A stretch of 61,934 nt of DNA, taken from assembly GCF_947492815.1 (NCBI RefSeq), contig NZ_CANLOB010000030.1, forward strand, positions 1 to 61,934. Direction: 5' to 3'. The translations under genes were made by a program, and so were the position numbers. Position 1 is the first letter of the stretch, and each line of letters opens with the position of its first letter. The DNA is from an uncultured Dokdonia sp. (GTDB lineage: Bacteria; Bacteroidota; Bacteroidia; Flavobacteriales; Flavobacteriaceae). The notes beneath the pieces are model-generated. The model was not told the origin of the DNA and made no database searches. It worked only from the letters and a program-made list of their open reading frames with translations. Shown here in pieces: positions 45,040-54,305 of the stretch.

Positions 45040-45858
45040 TTAATCCCAAAAATCAGCAGAATTTCTTGCTGTACTAAAGAAACAATCCATCAAAAAAGAG
45101 TCGTAGTCAGAAAGATCATTTTCAGATCGTACTTTTCCTTCTGCATAATCAAGATTTGCATTAAATGAATCTTGTGTATTGCTATTTAAAAGTAAAATCA
45201 AATAATCGCGAAACTTTTGTGTATTTACATTATCAGGTAAATATTTTAAAATGAATTCGATGATTTTATCATTATCATTAGGAATTCTTAAATATATGCT
45301 CTCTTGAACAATTTGATTATAATCTTTTTTTGTAAGTATTGGGGTGATACCTTTTGGGTATACACGTCCATCACTTATTACGAAATCATAAAAAGTATTA
45401 CGATTATAGGTGGAATGTTTATCAAAATAATCAGCAATAATTTGATTATGTAGTTGCCCTATATGATCATTTTGATTATCTGAAGTTCTTGATTTATTAG
45501 ACATTCTAGAATTTCCTGAATTCATGGCTGACTTTCCTGATTCGACCGCTGCTGCTTCTGCATGCTCTACAGCAGAAGATTCACTAGAGTAAGCCACAGA
45601 AGCACTACCGCCTCCTAATATAGCCCCTCCACCTATAGCTACCCAACCAGCAGGTGTAATAGAACCTACATTAATTAAAGATCCTACAGATCCTGCACCT
45701 CCTAAAGCACCTCCTGCATCTACCAATGCTTTTTTCCACCATGGTTTACCTCCTCCTGTAGATCCTGGCACCTGTGCGGGTTGGGCATTTACGCCTACTG
45801 TTAAAAAGAAAATTAGTACTGTCGAAAGTATGGTCATTCTATGTATAAAAGTTTTCAT
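45040..45858 (-). CDS. exported Gly-zipper-containing protein, unknown (trio member A)
   Basis: 272 residues: signal peptide (1-25, ending VNA), a Gly/Ala/Ser-rich hydrophobic stretch (about 48-90, with GGALGGAGSVGS and AIGGGAILGGGSA) like a glycine-zipper membrane hairpin, a polar linker, and an acidic helical domain (about 125-272). Gly-zippers occur in pore-forming and outer-membrane-inserting proteins and in some bacteriocins. First gene of the trio; divergent from the TPR-AraC regulator at 46294. Confidence 0.6.
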   Translation of the reverse strand: MKTFIHRMTILSTVLIFFLTVGVNAQPAQVPGSTGGGKPWWKKALVDAGGALGGAGSVGSLINVGSITPAGWVAIGGGAILGGGSASVAYSSESSAVEHAEAAAVESGKSAMNSGNSRMSNKSRTSDNQNDHIGQLHNQIIADYFDKHSTYNRNTFYDFVISDGRVYPKGITPILTKKDYNQIVQESIYLRIPNDNDKIIEFILKYLPDNVNTQKFRDYLILLLNSNTQDSFNANLDYAEGKVRSENDLSDYDSFLMDCFFSTARNSADFWD

Positions 45859-46293
45859 AATATGGTTGTATTATTAGTTTACCTACTCATACGCTTTTCG
45901 GTTTCCGCGATTTTTAATGTTTTTATCTAACATATTGTGTTTTCTGTAAGACAATCTACCTTGTAGAAAAAGTCTCTATTTTCTCTTAAAAAATCAATTC
46001 ATAAATACATTTGGTTTTAATTATTATTCGTTTTTAATATTTTAAAAATCAAACAACTAACAAGAAAAATATGTGTTGATTTCTGATACAAATGTTTAGT
46101 AAACTGTCAGAAAAAACAAGGAGATATACTCGGTAATTTAAGAATCAAGAGTCTTCATTTAAGAATGAAGATTTTATAAACGATGCATGTCATGCAAACT
46201 ATTTTTTAAGTGATTTTGTTAAAGAAGGATGAATGTTCTATCTTTAAAATCCTTTACTATAAGCCATTAGCAAAAGACTTTAACCAACATCAA
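45859..46293. other. divergent promoter region
   Basis: 435 bp with no gene. It holds the start regions of the exported trio (minus) and the regulator (plus), and a hairpin TCTTCATT/AATGAAGA at 46152-46171 followed by TTTTAT in the regulator's 5' region, which could act as a terminator or attenuator. Confidence 0.4.
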
Positions 46294-47982
46294 ATGCAAA
46301 TAAGGAAGTATACCTGTATCTTTATTTTTACTGTTTTAATGTCTTCAATACTTTTTTCTCAAGAACGAACATTAGATTCTCTCGCTACACTTGATTATAA
46401 AGACATAAAGAAGCTAATCTATAAATCAGAAAATGACTCTCTTATTTGTCAAACTTACATTCAAGCGTATTTAAATAAAGCCAAAAAAGAAAATGATTCT
46501 TTAGAAATAGCTAGAGGATATTATTTCAAAATAATTTCTACAAAAGAAGATGAAAAGTTTTTTCACCTTTATGATACAATTATAGAAATATCAAAAAAAA
46601 TTGAAAAACAGAATTTTCCTGCAGCGGCATACTTTGATAAAGGAGTCTATTATCATAGAAAATATTTGTATAAAAATGCCTTAAACAATTATATAAAAGC
46701 GGCACAATATAATCATGGAAGTAGAAAAGAACATTTAAATTTTTTAATTGATCAAAGTCTAGGACAACTTAAGTCTACTATTGGGAAAAATCAAGAAGCC
46801 CTTACAATCACAAAAAAATGCTATAAGTATGTTATTGAGAAAAATTATAGAGATGAGAACTCCCCTTTATATTATAATGTACTATTCTCCCTTGCAGATG
46901 CATATAGGAAAATGAATTATTTGGATTCAGCTAGAGTCTATAATCGATTGGGATTATTGGATAAAAATGAATCAGAGACATCCATAAACTATTATCATTT
47001 TTTATTACTAGATGGTATTTTAAAATTAGAAGACAAACAATATGTTGAAGCAGAGATTAATATCTCAAGAGCATTACCTCATATAGAAAAAGTTAAAGAT
47101 CAAACAACTATCGCAAAGGGATATTTTTATTTAGGAAAGACGTATTCGTATTTAAAAAACGAAGAAAAATCTATTTTAAATTATAAAAAAGTAGATAGTA
47201 TTGTTCAAAAAACCAACAATATTGCACCAGAATTCACTAATGCCTATCAACAAATCATAAAGTATTATGAAAAAAAAGTAAATCTAGAACAACAATTAAA
47301 ATATACAGTAAAACTTATTAAGGTAGATAGTATTTTAGATAACCGTTATAAATATGTAAACCAAGAAATCATAGACAAATTTGCAATTCCTAATCTAATT
47401 AACAGCAAAGAACAACTTATACATCAATTACAACTTGACAAGAAAAAATCAAATACTTCATCTGCTATCTTAATCCTTATGTTATCTGGAATTATTGGAG
47501 TTACAATATTCCAATACAAAAAGAAAATATTCTATAAAAAAAGATTTGAAGAATTAATTCATACTGATAAACCTAAAGAGACTATAACAAGTAAAATCTC
47601 TGAAACTTCACCACCAGATATTCCTAAAGAAATACTAGAACCATTGTTAATGAAATTATCAAAATTTGAAGCTTCAAATTCTTATACTAATTCTAAAATC
47701 ACACTGAATAGTCTTGCACTAAAAATGCAAACTAACAGCAATTATTTGTCTAAAGTTATTAATCACTATAAACAAAAAAGTTTTGTCTCTTATATAAAAG
47801 AATTACGTATTGAATATGCTTTTAATCAACTAAAAACACAGCCTAAATTACGCCGTTTTACGATTAAAGCAATTGCTGAAGAATGTGGTTTTAAAAGCGC
47901 TGAATCTTTTTCTAAAACCTTCTATAAAGCATATGGTATTTATCCTTCTTATTTTATAAAAAAACTAAATACTTTAAAGTAA
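46294..47982 (+). CDS. TPR sensor with membrane helix and AraC-type HTH
   Basis: About 562 residues from the ATG at 46294, where the signal peptide MQIRKYTCIFIFTVLMSSILF begins; an earlier in-frame start (46210) would bury it behind 28 residues. TPR-like helices (about 70-370), one membrane helix (about 390-408), and a C-terminal AraC HTH (about 455-560; NYLSKVINHYKQKSF, then IAEECGFKSAESFSKTFYKAYG). Likely senses something in the periplasm. Candidate targets are the divergent exported trio and the precursor peptide at 48089. Confidence 0.8.
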   Translation: MQIRKYTCIFIFTVLMSSILFSQERTLDSLATLDYKDIKKLIYKSENDSLICQTYIQAYLNKAKKENDSLEIARGYYFKIISTKEDEKFFHLYDTIIEISKKIEKQNFPAAAYFDKGVYYHRKYLYKNALNNYIKAAQYNHGSRKEHLNFLIDQSLGQLKSTIGKNQEALTITKKCYKYVIEKNYRDENSPLYYNVLFSLADAYRKMNYLDSARVYNRLGLLDKNESETSINYYHFLLLDGILKLEDKQYVEAEINISRALPHIEKVKDQTTIAKGYFYLGKTYSYLKNEEKSILNYKKVDSIVQKTNNIAPEFTNAYQQIIKYYEKKVNLEQQLKYTVKLIKVDSILDNRYKYVNQEIIDKFAIPNLINSKEQLIHQLQLDKKKSNTSSAILILMLSGIIGVTIFQYKKKIFYKKRFEELIHTDKPKETITSKISETSPPDIPKEILEPLLMKLSKFEASNSYTNSKITLNSLALKMQTNSNYLSKVINHYKQKSFVSYIKELRIEYAFNQLKTQPKLRRFTIKAIAEECGFKSAESFSKTFYKAYGIYPSYFIKKLNTLK

Positions 47983-48088
47983 TTAAAGGTCTTTATTTAT
48001 GAATCAAGATGACCAAAACCTTTCATAAAATATCATTAATAAGTTATTTCTCTTAACTTTAGGTGTAATTAAACCAAAAACTAGAATT

Positions 48089-48271
48089 ATGAAAAAAAGT
48101 AACCAAGATTCAAAATTACAGTTTCAAAAAGCAAATATTGCAAATTTGAATAATCCTAATTTATACAAAATAAAAGGAGGGGAATCACAAGAACCTTCAG
48201 ATTCTGTTTCTTGGACTGTAATAAGGTCTGGCTTCAAATGTGATGAATTGTCTTTAACCACTTCTGGATAA
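48089..48271 (+). CDS. class I lanthipeptide/natural-product-type precursor, orphan
   Basis: 60 residues. The leader has the Bacteroidota precursor pattern LQFQKANIANLNN...YKIKGG (about 10-31), cleaved after GG. The core of about 29 residues has many Ser/Thr (SQEPSDSVSWT, LSLTTSG) and a single Cys (FKCDE), suited to dehydration and one thioether at most. No LanB, LanC, radical SAM or exporter gene lies in the window, so it is an orphan precursor if real. Preceded by the TPR-AraC regulator and followed by a terminator. Confidence 0.7.
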   Translation: MKKSNQDSKLQFQKANIANLNNPNLYKIKGGESQEPSDSVSWTVIRSGFKCDELSLTTSG

Positions 48272-48300
48272 CAATTTCAAAGCAATACTAATATATAAAT

Positions 48301-48343
48301 GGTCTTAGATGTTTCTAACAAAACATCTAAGACCTCCCTTCTT
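48301..48343 (+). terminator. terminator after precursor peptide
   Basis: Perfect 14-bp stem GGTCTTAGATGTTT with its complement (48301-48314, 48321-48334), 6-nt loop, then TCCCTTCTT. Confidence 0.7.
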
Positions 48344-48377
48344 CTAATAAATTATAGTATTGAGATTATTTATTCTG

Positions 48378-48385
48378 TACTTTTG
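48378..48385 (+). promoter_or_regulatory. promoter -7 box before mutS2
   Basis: TACTTTTG fits TAnnTTTG. A TTG lies 15 bp upstream (48360-48362), slightly close for a -33 element. 90 bp before the start codon. Confidence 0.4.
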
Positions 48386-48475
48386 TCGCGCTATAATGGC
48401 TATGAACTATAATTTATAAAGAAAAAATATCCTGTGATGATTGAGTAAGCATCTCATCATCACTGCATCAATACG

Positions 48476-50647
48476 ATGATAAACATACATCAAAAAACAC
48501 TTAAAGATCTTGAATTCCATACGGTTTGCGAACATGTCTCAGAACGTTGTGTAACAGATCATGGAAAAGAAAAAGCATTGGCCATTGTTCCGTATGCATC
48601 TTCCAAAGAAGTACTCTTTGGTTTGCATCAAACCAATGAATATGTCTCCTCTAAATTTCATGAAACAGTCATTCCTAATCATGGATATGATCCTATAGAT
48701 CGTGAAATTAAATTTCTAGATATAGAAGACAGTGTTTTAGAAAGAGGAAGTTTTAAGAAACTTTCTAGTATTTCTGAAACGGTCAATATTCATCTAAAAT
48801 TTTTCAAAAAATACCAAGAAAAATACCCTACACTCCATCAAACAGTAGTAGCAACAGAGTATACCACTATTATTATAGATGCCGTTAATGCGGTTTTTGA
48901 TCGCTATGGTGAATTACGTGATGATGCATCTCCCCTTTTACAAACAACCCGTAGAAGTATCAATCAAGTAAAAGGAAGAATTAATTCTAGTTTTGCATCG
49001 GCATTAGGACAATATCAAGGGTATGGATATCTAGATGATATCAGAGAATCTGTAGTTGAAAATGTACGTGTACTCGCTGTGACAGCGATGCATAGACGTA
49101 AGGTAAAAGGAGCCATTATGGGAAGCTCTAAAACAGGAAGTATTGTATATATACAACCAGAAGCTACCTTACAAGCACAGAGAGAACTCAATAATTTGCT
49201 TTTTGAGGAAGATGAAGAAATCAAACGTATCTTAAAAGCACTTACCAATACCGTACGTCCTTTCATTTCTTTATTTATTGAATACCAAGAGCTATTAAGT
49301 ACTATAGATGTTATTGCTGCTAAAGCAAAATATGCTTCAACCCTAAAAGCAATTTTGCCAACCATTACAAAAGATAGAGAACTCACACTTAAAGATGCTT
49401 ACCACCCACTACTATATCTAAGCAATACAGCCAAAGGAGAAAAAACCTTCCCACAAGACATTAAGCTAGATGCAAATAGTCGCATTATTGTGATTTCTGG
49501 CCCCAATGCAGGAGGAAAAAGTATTACCCTCAAAACAGTAGGATTATTACAGATTATGCTTCAAAGCGGCATGCTCATACCCGTACATGAGTATTCTAGA
49601 GTTTGTCTTTTTAATAGAGTCCTTACAGACATAGGAGATAACCAAAGTATCGAAAACCACCTAAGTACCTATAGTTATCGTCTTAAGAATATGAATTACT
49701 TTCTTAAGAAATGTGATAAATATACCCTATTCCTCATCGATGAATTTGGTACAGGATCAGACCCTGAATTAGGAGGCGCTCTCGCCGAAACCTTCTTAGA
49801 AGTATTTCATGAGCGTGAAAGCTATGGTATCATTACAACCCATTATGCCAATCTTAAAATGATGGCCAATGAGACCAAGGAGATCGTCAATGCCAATATG
49901 CTTTTTGATGCAAGAACATTAGAGCCTTTATTCAAATTACACTTAGGAGAAGCAGGAAGCTCATTTACTTTTGAAGTTGCTCAGAAGAATGGCATCCCTT
50001 ACTCGCTTATTAACCGCTCTAAAAAGAAAGTAGAGCGTGGCAAAATACGTTTTGATAAGAGTATTGCCAATCTTCAAAAAGAACGTAGTAAACTCGCTAA
50101 AACAACCTCTACACTTAAAGAAAAAGAACAAAAAGCGATACAACAAGATCAAAAATTACAAGAGATCAATGCAAAAGTGCAGGCAAAATTAGAGAACTAT
50201 CAAGAACTCTATGATAGCAATCAGCGTCTTATTTATCTAGGTCAAAAACTAGATACAGTGAGTGAGAAGTTTTATCGCGATAAAAAGAAACGCGAACTCG
50301 TTGCAGAGCTTATGAAAATTGTTCAGATAGAAAATTCTAAACGTAAGAAACAGTCAGCAAAAGCAGCAAAAGCTCAGAAACAAAAAGAAAATCAAATTAA
50401 ACAAGAGGTTGAGAAAAAGGTAGCCGTTATTCGAAAAAAGAAAGTAGAAGCCAAAAAAGAAGCCCCTAAAGTAGAAAAACCAAAACCTATCTTAAAAGTA
50501 GGCGATCGTGTGCGCATGTATGACGGAAAAGCTGTGGGCATCATAGACCTCATAGAAAAAGGAAAAGCGACCGTAGATTATGGAATGTTTACCACAAAGG
50601 TATCTGTAGATCAACTAGAATTAGTACAAGCCAAAAAGAAAAAGTAA
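48476..50647 (+). CDS. mutS2: MutS2-like ATPase without Smr domain
   Basis: 723 residues. Core and clamp helices (about 1-310), ATPase with Walker A GPNAGGKSITLKTVG (about 340-354), Walker B LFLIDEFGTGSDP and the H-loop TTHYANLK, then a long Lys/Glu-rich coiled coil (about 520-660) and a KOW-like tail (DRVRMYDGKAVG). The C-terminal Smr nuclease domain of Bacillus MutS2 (about 780 residues) is missing; such shortened forms are usual in this phylum. Roles proposed for the family are recombination control or ribosome rescue. Confidence 0.88.
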   Translation: MINIHQKTLKDLEFHTVCEHVSERCVTDHGKEKALAIVPYASSKEVLFGLHQTNEYVSSKFHETVIPNHGYDPIDREIKFLDIEDSVLERGSFKKLSSISETVNIHLKFFKKYQEKYPTLHQTVVATEYTTIIIDAVNAVFDRYGELRDDASPLLQTTRRSINQVKGRINSSFASALGQYQGYGYLDDIRESVVENVRVLAVTAMHRRKVKGAIMGSSKTGSIVYIQPEATLQAQRELNNLLFEEDEEIKRILKALTNTVRPFISLFIEYQELLSTIDVIAAKAKYASTLKAILPTITKDRELTLKDAYHPLLYLSNTAKGEKTFPQDIKLDANSRIIVISGPNAGGKSITLKTVGLLQIMLQSGMLIPVHEYSRVCLFNRVLTDIGDNQSIENHLSTYSYRLKNMNYFLKKCDKYTLFLIDEFGTGSDPELGGALAETFLEVFHERESYGIITTHYANLKMMANETKEIVNANMLFDARTLEPLFKLHLGEAGSSFTFEVAQKNGIPYSLINRSKKKVERGKIRFDKSIANLQKERSKLAKTTSTLKEKEQKAIQQDQKLQEINAKVQAKLENYQELYDSNQRLIYLGQKLDTVSEKFYRDKKKRELVAELMKIVQIENSKRKKQSAKAAKAQKQKENQIKQEVEKKVAVIRKKKVEAKKEAPKVEKPKPILKVGDRVRMYDGKAVGIIDLIEKGKATVDYGMFTTKVSVDQLELVQAKKKK

Positions 50648-50671
50648 TCAGTAATTATACATTTAAAACAA

Positions 50672-51067
50672 ATGAAAGTCTTAGTAATAGTATTGCTTTT
50701 ATGTATAATAACAGATGTAACCTCTTGTCAGAATTCACAAAATAATTCTCACGATCTCTTTGGAAAATGGCAATGTTATCATAAAGAACTTGAAGATGGC
50801 ACTACAAAAAGTACAGACCTATTTAATGGTGAAGAATTTGAATTTTCTTGTGACAGATTAACCTTTATACTTAGATCTGATTTTACAGGATCAGAATCTC
50901 TTAATGGATTGAATTTTAAATACAAAAGAAATGATTCTATTCTTACATTAGGAAATCGACAATATATCATTGAAAAATTAACCAACACTGAGCTTATCAT
51001 AAGAGAGTACGACACTAAACAAATAAGTCTATCTACTTTTAGACAAAAATTTAAAAAGAAAGAATAA
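50672..51067 (+). CDS. small lipoprotein, lipocalin-like
   Basis: 131 residues. A signal peptide with lipobox VTSC (Cys19) is followed by LFGKWQCYHKEL and alternating strands with DRLTF, SILTLGN and ELIIREYD, the pattern of small lipocalin-like Bacteroidota lipoproteins. Starts 24 bp after mutS2. Function unknown. Confidence 0.65.
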   Translation: MKVLVIVLLLCIITDVTSCQNSQNNSHDLFGKWQCYHKELEDGTTKSTDLFNGEEFEFSCDRLTFILRSDFTGSESLNGLNFKYKRNDSILTLGNRQYIIEKLTNTELIIREYDTKQISLSTFRQKFKKKE

Positions 51068-51076
51068 TACTTTCAA

Positions 51077-51140
51077 GAAACGCAGAGACGCAGAAGTTTA
51101 TACTGAGCGTAGTCGAAGTACGTAAACGCACAAAGAAGCT
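51077..51140. repeat. dispersed intergenic repeat (GAGCGTAGTCGAAG type)
   Basis: The spacer carries CGCAGAGACGCAGAAG and ACTGAGCGTAGTCGAAGT, sequences of a kind often repeated between genes in Bacteroidota genomes. No coding potential. A genome-wide count would confirm its repeat nature. Confidence 0.45.
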
Positions 51141-51176
51141 TAACAAGATTTTACAATAACTCTATGATACGGGTAG

Positions 51177-51184
51177 TATCTTTG
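51177..51184 (+). promoter_or_regulatory. promoter -7 box before the DCC protein gene
   Basis: TATCTTTG matches TAnnTTTG, about 60 bp upstream of ATG 51245. Confidence 0.45.
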
Positions 51185-51244
51185 TAAAAGTAATTAATAA
51201 CAAGTGAAGTATTGGGATAAAATTCCCGCCTTCGCAGTAATGAA

Positions 51245-51655
51245 ATGGAAGTACCTAAAGACAAAAAAATAATTCTATTTGATGGCGTTTGTAACCTCTG
51301 CAATAGCTCTATTACTTTTGTTATCAAACATGATCCAAATGACCTTTTTAGATATGCGCCTTTACAAAGTGATTTAGGGAAATTATTAATGGATAAACAT
51401 CAAATTGATCCTAGTAAAACAGACTCTATTATTCTTGTAGATCAAGACAAAGCATATACGAAATCCTCGGCGGCATTGCATATTGCACGTTCGCTTTCTG
51501 GTGGATACCCACTACTTGCTGTATTTTTAATCATCCCTCCTTTTCTTAGAAATCTAGTGTACGATTTTATTGCTCGCAATCGCTATAAGTGGTATGGAAA
51601 AAAAGAATCCTGTATGATTCCTACGCCAGAATTAAAAGCTAAGTTTTTAGGGTAA
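51245..51655 (+). CDS. thiol-disulfide oxidoreductase DCC family protein (DUF393)
   Basis: 136 residues, with the family's FDGVCNLCN motif (13-21; D-x2-C-x2-C) near the N terminus and IIPPFLRNLVYDFIARNRYKWYGK near the C terminus. Thioredoxin-like fold predicted, cytoplasmic, no signal peptide. Redox partner unknown. Confidence 0.88.
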   Translation: MEVPKDKKIILFDGVCNLCNSSITFVIKHDPNDLFRYAPLQSDLGKLLMDKHQIDPSKTDSIILVDQDKAYTKSSAALHIARSLSGGYPLLAVFLIIPPFLRNLVYDFIARNRYKWYGKKESCMIPTPELKAKFLG

Positions 51656-51810
51656 TATGGTATTTCTACTAACCTGCCTTTCTACAGACAGAGACGGAAA
51701 TCTCATCCCTATCTCAATAAGCTACTTTACGAACTAAAAGAGCTACTTCCCTCATTATTGGTTTTGTAAAAGGTATCAAGTACCTAGTTTTGATATCAAA
51801 TCAAGAAACC

Positions 51811-53766
51811 ATGCAAAAAATAACACTCCTAGTTTTTATGCTTTTTATATACGCTTTCGCGAAAGCGTATAATCAACCCAACAAATTGGTATGCATAGAA
51901 GAAACAACCTCAGAAAAATCAATCACATCAGATGTCTCTCAAGTAACGGTATACTTGAATGGCGCAGAAGTAGAACGTATCAGTAATACCTTTATAAAAC
52001 AAGGAACTACTATTTTGACTTTTGAAAACCTCTCCAATACGATAGATGAAAACAGTATTCAAGTCGCTGGACTTGGCGAAGCTTCTATTCTTTCTATAAA
52101 CTATGGAATAGACTACCTCACTAAACAAAAAAATACGGAAGAAGTAGAAGCACTTCAAAAAGATAAAAAAGACATCACAGTTCGTATCAAAAAAATCAAT
52201 AATCAGATTTTAGGACTTCAAAAAGAAGAAGAGGTTATTAATTTGAATCAAAAGTTAGGAAGTACGACACAAGAAATCAATTTAGAAAAAATCAAAGCAC
52301 TCGCTACCTATTACAGACAACGTATAACAGCGATTAAAAATGAAATCTTAGATGCCGAACAAAAGAGACAAGAACTTAATATACAGCTACAAGATATTTT
52401 AAAGCAATACAATGAATTGAATATTACAGAGCAAAAAAGCACAGGTAAAATCACCTTAAAAATAAACAGTGAACAACAAACCTCGCTATCGTTAAAACTA
52501 ACATACAATGTTGCAAATGCTGGCTGGTATCCTATCTATGATCTAAAAGCAAAAACTATAAACACTCCATTAGATCTTTCTTATAAAGCACATGTATATC
52601 AAAATACAGGCGCTGCATGGGATGATGTATCTCTGGTTATTTCTACAGGAGATCCAAGCACTAATAATATCAAACCCAAAGTCAACACTAAGTATTTACA
52701 GTTTGTGTCTAATTATTATAAAAATATGAATAGAAGAACAAAAACTCATAATTACAAATACAATGCTAATGTAAAGCGTGTTACTGGTATTATCATGGAA
52801 GAAAATGGTCCACTACCAGGGGCTGAAGTCATTATAAAAGGAACAAGTATAGTCACACAAACTGATTTTGATGGACGTTATACTATAGAGGTTCCTAACG
52901 GAAAAGAACTCGTATTTTCTTATGTAGGTTATCAAACGCAAGAGCTTCCTATATATGCAAGTACGATGAATGTAACATTGGATGGCACTAATAATCTGGA
53001 TGAAGTTATCGTAACGGCTCAAGGAGTGAAAAAAGAAGCGAAAGCATTAGGATATGCTGTAAGTGAAGTCGCATCAGAAGATATAGAAAGGTATTTATCA
53101 GGCAATGCTTCTGGCGTTGCTATCAATCAAACAGCAACGGGAGATATCAAATTAGAAGGACTTACCGCTACTCGATTTGAAATTAAAAAGAACTATTCTA
53201 TTCCTTCAGATGGTGATGTGACCGTTATTGAAGTAGATACGTTTGAAATTCCTGCAACCTATGAATACTTTGCCGCTCCAATCATTAATGAAAATGTATT
53301 CTTAACTGCAAGTTTTAAAGATTGGGCGCGTTACAGTTTATTACCTGGAGAAGCCAATGTATACTTTGAAGGAAGCTTCTCTGGGAAAACATTTATTGAT
53401 CCATTGGCTACTACAGAAGAACTTACCGTTTCATTAGGTGTAGATCCTAATGTTGCGGTCACACGTAAACAAGTAGACAATTTTAAAGCTACTTCTTTTA
53501 TAGGTTCGCAACGCATTGTAGACAATACCTATGAGATTAAAATCAAAAACAACAAAGCCACACCTATCCATCTAAAACTAGTAGATAGAATTCCAAAATC
53601 ACAACATAAAGAAATCAAAGTAGATGATATCGAAACTGGTGATGCCGCTTATGAGAAAGAAACGGGCATCTTAAAATGGATACTCGATATTGATTCAAAT
53701 AGTAACGCCGAAAAGGAATTTTCATATGAAATACGATATCCAAAAGCAAGACGCATTAATTTATAA
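51811..53766 (+). CDS. DUF4139 (MuiA-like) protein with inserted SusC-like segment
   Basis: 651 residues from the ATG at 51811; a TTG seven codons earlier is less likely. The signal peptide ends YAFAKAYN and its codons are a 24-bp palindrome (51848-51871). The N-terminal DUF4140 part is about 30-125 (VTVYLNGAEVERI), then a coiled coil (about 115-215), then DUF4139 beta domain (SLKLTYNVANAGWYPIYDLKA). From about 323 to 443 the domain is interrupted by a carboxypeptidase-regulatory domain (VTGIIMEENGPLPGAEVIIK, DFDGRYTIEV) plus a TonB-plug-like start (LDEVIVTAQGVKKEAKALGY at 396). This is the N-terminal signature of SusC/RagA receptors, but no barrel is present. DUF4139 then resumes to the end. 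Confidence 0.85.
   Translation: MQKITLLVFMLFIYAFAKAYNQPNKLVCIEETTSEKSITSDVSQVTVYLNGAEVERISNTFIKQGTTILTFENLSNTIDENSIQVAGLGEASILSINYGIDYLTKQKNTEEVEALQKDKKDITVRIKKINNQILGLQKEEEVINLNQKLGSTTQEINLEKIKALATYYRQRITAIKNEILDAEQKRQELNIQLQDILKQYNELNITEQKSTGKITLKINSEQQTSLSLKLTYNVANAGWYPIYDLKAKTINTPLDLSYKAHVYQNTGAAWDDVSLVISTGDPSTNNIKPKVNTKYLQFVSNYYKNMNRRTKTHNYKYNANVKRVTGIIMEENGPLPGAEVIIKGTSIVTQTDFDGRYTIEVPNGKELVFSYVGYQTQELPIYASTMNVTLDGTNNLDEVIVTAQGVKKEAKALGYAVSEVASEDIERYLSGNASGVAINQTATGDIKLEGLTATRFEIKKNYSIPSDGDVTVIEVDTFEIPATYEYFAAPIINENVFLTASFKDWARYSLLPGEANVYFEGSFSGKTFIDPLATTEELTVSLGVDPNVAVTRKQVDNFKATSFIGSQRIVDNTYEIKIKNNKATPIHLKLVDRIPKSQHKEIKVDDIETGDAAYEKETGILKWILDIDSNSNAEKEFSYEIRYPKARRINL
51848..51871. repeat. 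TTTCGCGAAA palindrome, 24 bp
   Basis: Perfect copy with TATA extension on both sides, inside the signal peptide of the DUF4139 protein, read YAFAKAY. Confidence 0.85.
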
Positions 53767-53784
53767 AACAGAATATTATAAAGC

Positions 53785-53819
53785 AAAAAGGAGAAATCCC
53801 ATGAGAACTTCTCCTTTTT
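53785..53819. terminator. bidirectional terminator
   Basis: Perfect 11-bp stem AAAAAGGAGAA/TTCTCCTTTTT (53785-53795 and 53809-53819) between the convergent DUF4139 and peptide 5 genes. Confidence 0.75.
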
Positions 53820-53841
53820 ACTTTACTACGTACAATATATA

Positions 53842-54033
53842 CTAGTAAGGAAGACAATAAGGGTCACCATTATAATTTGTTGTACATACGCCAGGGCAAT
53901 GTGGTGGTCCGCAATCCCAACCCATAGTGTTTGCTGTGCAAACTAAGGTACTTATAAGTCTTATTCCTCCTTCTATACGCTGTTGTTCCGTTTTGTTTAG
54001 GGAAGTACCTAAACTTGAAATTTTCTTTAACAT
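53842..54033 (-). CDS. double-glycine-leader Cys-rich peptide 5 (diverged)
   Basis: 63 residues from the ATG at 54033 (an upstream start at 54063 adds an unlikely hydrophobic stretch). Leader MLKKISSLGTSLNKTEQQRIEGG resembles the leaders at 32037-33504. The core has five Cys: C-x8-C-x4-C-x3-C-x9-C, ending LPY. The C-x8-C, C-x3-C and final C-x2-aromatic spacings match the seven-Cys family with two Cys lost. Encoded alone, 20 kb from the main cluster, on the other strand. Confidence 0.7.
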   Translation of the reverse strand: MLKKISSLGTSLNKTEQQRIEGGIRLISTLVCTANTMGWDCGPPHCPGVCTTNYNGDPYCLPY

Positions 54034-54305
54034 ACTATAAGTTTTTATGGTTAATAATAACACTAAGATAACAAAAACAACTGATTATCAAATAATTACG
54101 GAAAAACCGTAGTTTGATAGTAAAAGGAATGTTTTTAGAAGAAATAATTGAATTTAGATTAGGAATAACTTTTAAGCCCTTGTGAAAATATTATGTAAAA
54201 TATTAATTATCAAACACTTAAAACTTTGGCACGTTCCTTGGTTTATACTACCCAAGAAACGTACGCCGAGAGTCGGTAACGTAATAACCCTAAATATTTT
54301 TATAT

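Noticed and set aside
50277..50288. TTATCGCGATAA as another copy of the palindrome
   Set aside because: Core differs (ATCGCGAT rather than TTCGCGAA); likely chance.
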